From JBCAWW01 sp039024315 (GTDB taxonomy: Bacteria; Bacteroidota; Bacteroidia; J057), in the NCBI GenBank assembly GCA_039024315.1, contig JBCCQN010000276.1, positions 1-9,334 on the forward strand: 9,334 nt of DNA, written 5' to 3'. Below, in pieces: positions 5,816 through 9,334 of this stretch (positions are counted from its first letter, which is position 1; each line of letters starts with the position of its first letter). A model generated the notes under the pieces. The model saw only the letters and a program-made list of their open reading frames with translations, searched no databases and had not been told where the DNA came from. A program made the position numbers and the translations under genes.

Positions 5816-6775
5816 CTACAAATTACTTTTCAACTCAGGGTTCTCCTTAAAAGAAGCCACCATCTCCTTGATTCCCGCTTCATAAGTGCTGACCTGAAAA
5901 TCGGGAAAACGAGTCCGAAACTTGGCGTCTGAGAAATCATAAGGATGCTGCACCTGATAGAGCATTTCCTCTATTTCCTTGAGAGGCGGGATAAACAGGC
6001 GAAGGATTTTACGCATGAAATTGGGCAAGACCGAGGCCTTGAAATCCGTTTCTAATTCGCGATTGAGCAGGCTGATCATTTCGGCATTAGTGGTCAGTCT
6101 CCCAACCGGGAGATGCCAAGCCTGACCGTAGGTGTCTTCGGCCAAGGCTAGTTCAACTAAAGCATTGCCAATATCTCGTGTGGAACTATAACGATGTGGG
6201 ATGTCAGCCGCGGCTAAAAGCTGAGGGGCTTTGCCTGCCAGCATACGTTCTAAAACGGAGATGTAAAGACTACTATTAACGGCCTTGGGACCGTAAATGT
6301 CAGCCGCTCGGCCAATAACGCCTTTGACTTTCCCTTCGCTGATGGCTGCTAGCAGCAAATCAGTAGTTCGTTTGCGCGCTTTGCCTTTGATGCTAGTAGG
6401 CTGCTGTGGATGCGACTCTTCGATCGGGACTTGTAGGGGACTGGGGCCGTACATATAAATGTTGTCGAGAAAAATGATGCGGGCATTTTGCTCACTACAA
6501 GCAGTGATCACATTTTGCATTAAAATCTCCCAATCGCGGTTCCAAATCTCTGTTTTGTAAGGGAGGCCCACGCATACATACACATGACTGGAATCTTTGA
6601 CGGCTGCTCTAGCTTGAGCTAAGTCCAAAAGATCTGCTTTATGGTTAGAAACGTTCGGCAAAGCCGTAGAACGACTAACGGCCCTAATCGCAAAGCCTCG
6701 AGTCTGTAAAGCTTGGATGGTGGCTTGGCCGATGCTACCTGCTGCGCCTAAAACGGTATGAAGAGAAGGATTCAT
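5816..6775 (-). CDS. Atypical SDR: NAD(P)-dependent epimerase/dehydratase-like protein
   Basis: This encodes a 319-residue Rossmann-fold protein of the extended SDR type. The dinucleotide-binding loop GAAGSIG is at 10-16 after strand HTVL, and an Arg-rich end of strand 2 (RAVSRS, 31-36) hints at NADP. ADLLD (47-51) is the usual adenine-pocket motif, and YVCVGLPY (66-73) follows strand 4. IIFLDNIYMYGP (100-111) is the strand-5 block, and GVIGRAADIYGP (152-163) the substrate-side strand. The catalytic YxxxK is not evident: the expected region reads TSIKGKARK (127-135), and Asp-Asn replaces the usual Ser pair at 104-105. It may therefore bind a nucleotide without classical SDR catalysis. The substrate is unknown. 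It starts 20 bases after the outer-membrane gene and is probably in the same transcript. Confidence 0.85.
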   Translation of the reverse strand: MNPSLHTVLGAAGSIGQATIQALQTRGFAIRAVSRSTALPNVSNHKADLLDLAQARAAVKDSSHVYVCVGLPYKTEIWNRDWEILMQNVITACSEQNARIIFLDNIYMYGPSPLQVPIEESHPQQPTSIKGKARKRTTDLLLAAISEGKVKGVIGRAADIYGPKAVNSSLYISVLERMLAGKAPQLLAAADIPHRYSSTRDIGNALVELALAEDTYGQAWHLPVGRLTTNAEMISLLNRELETDFKASVLPNFMRKILRLFIPPLKEIEEMLYQVQHPYDFSDAKFRTRFPDFQVSTYEAGIKEMVASFKENPELKSNL

Positions 6776-6795
6776 AATTTTCTGTTGGAAATAAA

Positions 6796-7425
6796 TTAAA
6801 AGGATAAAATCAGATTTGCACCTAGTTGGCCGCTGATAAATCGCACTCCATCGCCTTCGCCACTTACTGTACCATTGCGATTAGCGTATTCATAATGCGC
6901 TTCTAGGCCTAGGCCGAAGGTCTCGAAAGCAAAGGTGTAGCCAAGGTTGGCGGTCAGAGAACTGCCAATAGCGTACTGATGCACATAGTCAAGGCTGCTT
7001 TCATTGAGGCGTTTGACGGTCATTTGTCCGAATCCAGCGCTAGCGCGGAGGTAAAAGCCTTGATTGAAAGTCTGAGAAAAAGGATAATACTTGGCGGTCA
7101 GGGCAAGGTTGTAATAGTTGAAAACATATTGACTGCTTTGAGTACCTGAGACTGGCGTACCAAAAGTGCCATGAATTCGTGTCCCTATGCCTAGACCACG
7201 CCATTTGGCCGGGGCGAGATAGTAGCCCATCATCAAATTATTGCCAATACTAGGCTCAAAGCTGCCGCCTAAGGCATTGGTCAATTGCGTCTGCATATCT
7301 CCGATAAATAGTGCTTGTCCAAAACCAAGGCCTACTTCGCCAAATACAGGCTTCTTGGCCTGCTGAGCGGATAAAGAGAGCGTTGTAAAACAAAAAATGC
7401 TGATAAAAAGAAGGGAAAATCTCAT
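6796..7425 (-). CDS. Outer-membrane beta-barrel protein (porin-like)
   Basis: This encodes a 209-residue exported protein. The signal peptide is residues 1-20, with a LLFISIFCFTTLSL core and cleavage after LSA before Q21. The mature part alternates polar and hydrophobic residues in short strands rich in Gly, Tyr and Phe, for example EVGLGFGQALFIGD (30-43), NYYNLALTAKYYPF (103-116), FYLRASAGFGQM (124-135) and TFGLGLEAHYEYAN (169-182). It ends in LGANLILSF, with the C-terminal Phe used by the BAM machinery. The length suggests about eight strands, as in small OmpA/OmpX-like or Bacteroidota outer-membrane beta-barrel domains. No specific cargo can be named. The SDR gene follows after 20 bases. 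A -7-like box and an inverted repeat precede the start (7425-7464). Confidence 0.85.
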   Translation of the reverse strand: MRFSLLFISIFCFTTLSLSAQQAKKPVFGEVGLGFGQALFIGDMQTQLTNALGGSFEPSIGNNLMMGYYLAPAKWRGLGIGTRIHGTFGTPVSGTQSSQYVFNYYNLALTAKYYPFSQTFNQGFYLRASAGFGQMTVKRLNESSLDYVHQYAIGSSLTANLGYTFAFETFGLGLEAHYEYANRNGTVSGEGDGVRFISGQLGANLILSF

Positions 7426-7464
7426 GATGAATTCGTGTTTGATTATTGATTCATCACAAAATTA
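7425..7464 (-). promoter_or_regulatory. Candidate -7 box and overlapping inverted repeat before the outer-membrane gene
   Basis: On the minus strand TAATTTTG (7457-7464) matches the Bacteroidota -7 consensus TAnnTTTG exactly. No TTTG is visible at the expected -33 distance. Just downstream is a perfect 8-base inverted repeat: TGATGAAT (7449-7456 on the minus strand) and ATTCATCA (7425-7432), whose last A is the first base of the start codon. The expected transcription start (near 7450) falls at the first arm, so the repeat is more likely an operator than an RNA hairpin. Confidence 0.4.
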
Positions 7465-7497
7465 GGGGGAGCTCGAAGCTTAATTCGTTGACTTGGG

Positions 7498-8091
7498 TTA
7501 AGATTTTCGCATTCGCTTGCGAATTCGACTCAAAGATTCTGGCTGAATGCCCAGATAAGAAGCGATATAGCGTTGCGGCACTCTTTGGATGACTTTGGGA
7601 CGGTCCCGAACCAAGGCCTGATAGCGCTCAGTGGGACTTAAGTTGAGGTAGGCAGAATTGACATTTTTGAGGCCAATAAAGGCGTTTTCGGCAATCAATC
7701 TGCCCCAGCGCTCCAGCTTCGGGATCTGCTCAAAAAGTTGTAATAAAGCATCCCGACTGAGGGCCAACAATTCGCTCGCCTCTAAGGCTTGGATATTCTC
7801 ATCCGTGGCTCTACTAGTGGTAAAGCTGTAAAAATCCGAGTACCAAGCGTTTTCGAAAAAGAATTGCCCACTTTTCTCCTCTCCTTCTACATTGTAAAAA
7901 TAGCGCAAGCAGCCCTTATGGATAAAGAAAGCCTCTCGACATACTTCTCCTTCGTGCAGCAACATCTCCCGCCTTTTAAGTTTGACCAGGCGTAATTGGG
8001 CAAAAAACAGCGCATACTCCTCCTCGCTCAAACTAACTAGTCGACCAATATTCGCCTTGACTGCCTGATACAATGGATCCGTCATACTCAC
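7498..8091 (-). CDS. Crp/Fnr-family transcriptional regulator
   Basis: This encodes a 197-residue protein. Residues 15-120 form a cyclic-nucleotide-binding-like beta-roll: LHEGEVCREAFFIHKGCLRYF (45-65) is the characteristic strand-turn-strand, followed by SGQFFFENAWYSDFYSF (74-90). The canonical cAMP phosphate-binding cassette is not recognisable in that second part, so cAMP is probably not the ligand. A long dimerisation helix spans about 112-145. The C-terminal winged helix-turn-helix is short but clear: VPQRYIASYLGIQPESLSRI (171-190). This layout is typical of the many Bacteroidota Crp-like regulators of unknown signal. The longest start is GTG (8089-8091); an ATG two codons later (8083-8085) is equally plausible and more usual in this phylum. 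It is divergent from the PfkB kinase, with a palindrome between them, which suggests control of itself and the kinase. Confidence 0.9.
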   Translation of the reverse strand: MSMTDPLYQAVKANIGRLVSLSEEEYALFFAQLRLVKLKRREMLLHEGEVCREAFFIHKGCLRYFYNVEGEEKSGQFFFENAWYSDFYSFTTSRATDENIQALEASELLALSRDALLQLFEQIPKLERWGRLIAENAFIGLKNVNSAYLNLSPTERYQALVRDRPKVIQRVPQRYIASYLGIQPESLSRIRKRMRKS

Positions 8092-8101
8092 ACAAAAACT
8101 T

Positions 8102-8118
8102 ATCTTAGCTCCTAAGAT
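8102..8118. promoter_or_regulatory. Perfect palindrome between the Crp-like regulator and the PfkB kinase
   Basis: ATCTTAG-ctc-CTAAGAT is a perfect 7-base inverted repeat with a 3-base centre in the 53-base gap between divergent starts. It lies 10 bases before the regulator's GTG and 26 before the kinase's ATG. The dyad could bind a homodimeric regulator such as the adjacent Crp-like protein. It does not resemble the E. coli Crp site (TGTGA-N6-TCACA), so the assignment rests on position and symmetry. Confidence 0.45.
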
Positions 8119-8144
8119 GAAAATTTAGTCAAATCGAAACTCAT

Positions 8145-8996
8145 ATGCCTATTTCTGGCTTGTTTTTGGGCCTCACTACCCTTGATCTCCAATATCATTT
8201 GCCGCACTATCCTGCTCCCAATAGCAAACACAAAGTGGCAGAGACCGATATTTCTTTGGGTGGACCAGCGGCCAATGCTGCCGCTACTTTTGCCTATTTG
8301 GGCGGTAATAGTACCTTTTGTACGGTGGTGGGCCAACATGCCTTAACGAGCTTTTTTGCAGATCAGTTTCAGACTTATCAGATAGAGGCCATTGACCTCA
8401 GTCCTCATAGTCCTCACTTACCGACCTTGGCTTCGGTTTTGACCAGTGCGGATAATGGAGACCGGACGATAGTGACCAATATTCGGCAAGTGTCGGAATT
8501 GATATACGAGCGGATCCCAAAGGACAAGGCTTGGGACATCATTTTGGTGGATGGTTTTCATATGGAAGCGGCAATTGAGCTCGCTCGATGGGGCCGGAAT
8601 CAACAAATTCCTGTGGTGCTAGATGGGGGCAGTTGGAAGGAAGGGATGGCGGATTTGTTGGCGTACGTAGACATCGCGATTTGCTCGGCAGATTTTCAGC
8701 TGCCAGGTGGTGGGGATGTTTTCCGCTACATCGCGGAACGCAGCGTCTCGGCTATCGCCCAGTCGAGAGGGGGGAAGGAGATTATAAGTTTAGAGGGGGA
8801 AAAGCGTTCGGCAATCGCCGTACCCCAAGTAGAGGTAGTAGATACGCTGGGTGCTGGAGATGTCCTACACGGAGCCTTTTGCTGGTACTATGCGCAGAGC
8901 GGAGATTTTGCAGATGCTTTGCGAAGAGCCGCGGAGGTGGCTAGTGAGTCTTGCCGCTATTTTGGCGCCAAGACTTGGATGAAAAAAGGTCTGTAG
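8145..8996 (+). CDS. PfkB-family carbohydrate/nucleoside kinase
   Basis: This encodes a 283-residue protein with both PfkB signatures. The first is LGGPAANAAATFAYLGG (38-54), the substrate-binding Gly-Gly and Asn region. The second is VVDTLGAGDVLHGAF (231-245), containing the anion-hole GAGD and the catalytic base Asp239. Residue 8 onward (LGLTTLD) is the usual first strand. VVLDGGSWKEG (157-167) and ICSADFQLPGG (179-189) match the conserved positions before the ATP site, and GGKEIISLEGE (209-219) matches the strand pair around nucleotide binding. The family transfers phosphate from ATP to a sugar or nucleoside hydroxyl. The length is slightly below the usual 300 or so, and the lid region (about 14-37 and 95-113) does not reveal the substrate. 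It is divergently paired with the Crp-like regulator. Confidence 0.9.
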   Translation: MPISGLFLGLTTLDLQYHLPHYPAPNSKHKVAETDISLGGPAANAAATFAYLGGNSTFCTVVGQHALTSFFADQFQTYQIEAIDLSPHSPHLPTLASVLTSADNGDRTIVTNIRQVSELIYERIPKDKAWDIILVDGFHMEAAIELARWGRNQQIPVVLDGGSWKEGMADLLAYVDIAICSADFQLPGGGDVFRYIAERSVSAIAQSRGGKEIISLEGEKRSAIAVPQVEVVDTLGAGDVLHGAFCWYYAQSGDFADALRRAAEVASESCRYFGAKTWMKKGL

Positions 8997-9024
8997 CGAC
9001 GTGAAATTCACGCCGCATACAGAC
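8989..9024. terminator. Long imperfect hairpin between convergent genes
   Basis: GTCTGT (8989-8994), GCG (8996-8998) and CGTGAA (9000-9005) pair in order with TTCACG (9007-9012), CGC (9014-9016) and ACAGAC (9019-9024). That gives 15 base pairs broken by small internal loops. The kinase stop TAG (8994-8996) is within the left arm, and the stop of the leftward gene is at 9034-9036. No T-run follows on either strand, so a bidirectional or 3'-protecting structure is more likely than a classical terminator. Confidence 0.4.
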
Positions 9025-9033
9025 TATAGAAAC

Positions 9034-9334
9034 CTATTGATTCACAAATTTTTCCTGCCAAACGCCAAAGGCACTTTCTGCAGTCAATACATACATGCCC
9101 GGACTCAGTTTCTCCAAAGAGAGGAGAGCTTGATCGCCTTTTTGGAAGGCCTCCTCTATCATCAAACGACCTTGAAGGTCATAGACCTTGAGACGGTATT
9201 CGTTAATCTCTTGATGATAAAAGCGGATATTGAGCACGTCCGCGGCCGGATTAGGCCAAAACTCAAACTTGGGATAGATCTGAAAGTTGACCTCACGAAT
9301 TTCGGAGCGATTTTGTGCGCCACTCAGCTCAATC
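9034..9334 (-). CDS. C-terminal end of a T9SS-exported protein (Por secretion sorting domain)
   Basis: This open frame enters from the right edge and ends at TAG 9034-9036, giving 99 complete codons; the 5' part is missing. There is no credible start inside the window: the GTG near 9237 falls within the domain. The visible part is a type A T9SS sorting domain in the usual order: FWPNPAADVLNI (the PNP motif), YRLKVYDLQGRLM (strand and turn), LSLEKLSPGMYVLTAES (the L-GxYxL block) and the terminal WQEKFVNQ. This domain directs proteins through the type IX secretion system and is removed at the outer membrane when the cargo is attached or released. The cargo's function cannot be seen. The gene converges on the PfkB kinase, with a hairpin between them. 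Confidence 0.9.
   Translation of the reverse strand, partial: IELSGAQNRSEIREVNFQIYPKFEFWPNPAADVLNIRFYHQEINEYRLKVYDLQGRLMIEEAFQKGDQALLSLEKLSPGMYVLTAESAFGVWQEKFVNQ

Noticed and set aside
5606..5932. Rightward open frame of 108 codons across the palindromic element and into the SDR gene
   Set aside because: Half of it is antisense to the SDR gene and the rest is the palindromic repeat; the translation is low-complexity Arg/Gly with no domain features.
8057..8080. Sigma70-like promoter TTGACT followed by TACAAT before the kinase
   Set aside because: The spacing between the hexamers is far too short, the site lies in the regulator's coding region, and Bacteroidota do not use this consensus.
8111..8120. 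Shared 10-mer CCTAAGATGA at 8111-8120 and 1037-1046
   Set aside because: Dozens of shared 10-mers are expected by chance in 9 kb, and the two sites sit in different contexts.
8588..8944. Rightward open frame of 118 codons inside the kinase gene
   Set aside because: It is an alternative frame of the PfkB kinase, whose own frame carries both family signatures; the product is Arg/Gly-rich with no recognisable fold.
9034..9237. Stand-alone small gene starting at the GTG near 9237
   Set aside because: The same frame stays open to the right edge, and the PNP motif of the sorting domain lies upstream of that GTG, so this is the tail of a longer gene.

Overview
The window looks like a chromosomal segment from a Bacteroidota bacterium, probably of the Saprospiria/Lewinella type. 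Several independent signs agree: secreted proteins end their signal peptides in A-Q or G-Q, the protein at the right edge ends in a type IX secretion sorting domain, start codons mostly lack clear Shine-Dalgarno sequences, and at least one TAnnTTTG-type -7 box is visible. The species assignment is inference; the phylum is well supported. I see no tRNA, rRNA, CRISPR array or transposase gene.

Left end (1-1620): the N-terminal 267 codons of a secreted M1-family metallopeptidase read leftward off the edge. A 240-base divergent region rich in palindromes follows, then a rightward gene for a small secreted protein of unknown function. The start codon of that gene lies inside a split 18-base inverted repeat.

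Centre (1624-5558): a leftward three-gene operon is the most distinctive part. The first gene encodes a 696-residue protein with an intact caspase-like domain (His131, Cys181), a TPR-like helical middle, and a second caspase-fold domain that keeps the His but has lost the Cys. The second gene encodes a 284-residue caspase-fold protein lacking both catalytic residues. It is in the same frame as the first gene and separated from it by one TAA and two codons. The third gene encodes a 320-residue TPR protein. Together they suggest a protease with two pseudo-protease partners and a TPR scaffold or sensor, possibly for regulated self-destruction or signalling. That role is inference. A hairpin containing both stop codons separates the operon from the convergent secreted-protein gene.

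Upstream of the operon (5617-5812) lies a noncoding element of about 196 bases with 10-base terminal inverted repeats and nested palindromes, a candidate dispersed repeat or MITE-like element. Further right, reading leftward, are an atypical SDR (Rossmann) protein, an outer-membrane beta-barrel protein probably in the same transcript, and a Crp/Fnr-family regulator. The regulator is divergent from a PfkB-family sugar kinase, with a perfect palindrome in the 53-base gap. The kinase converges on the C-terminal end of a T9SS-exported protein that enters from the right edge, with a long hairpin between them.
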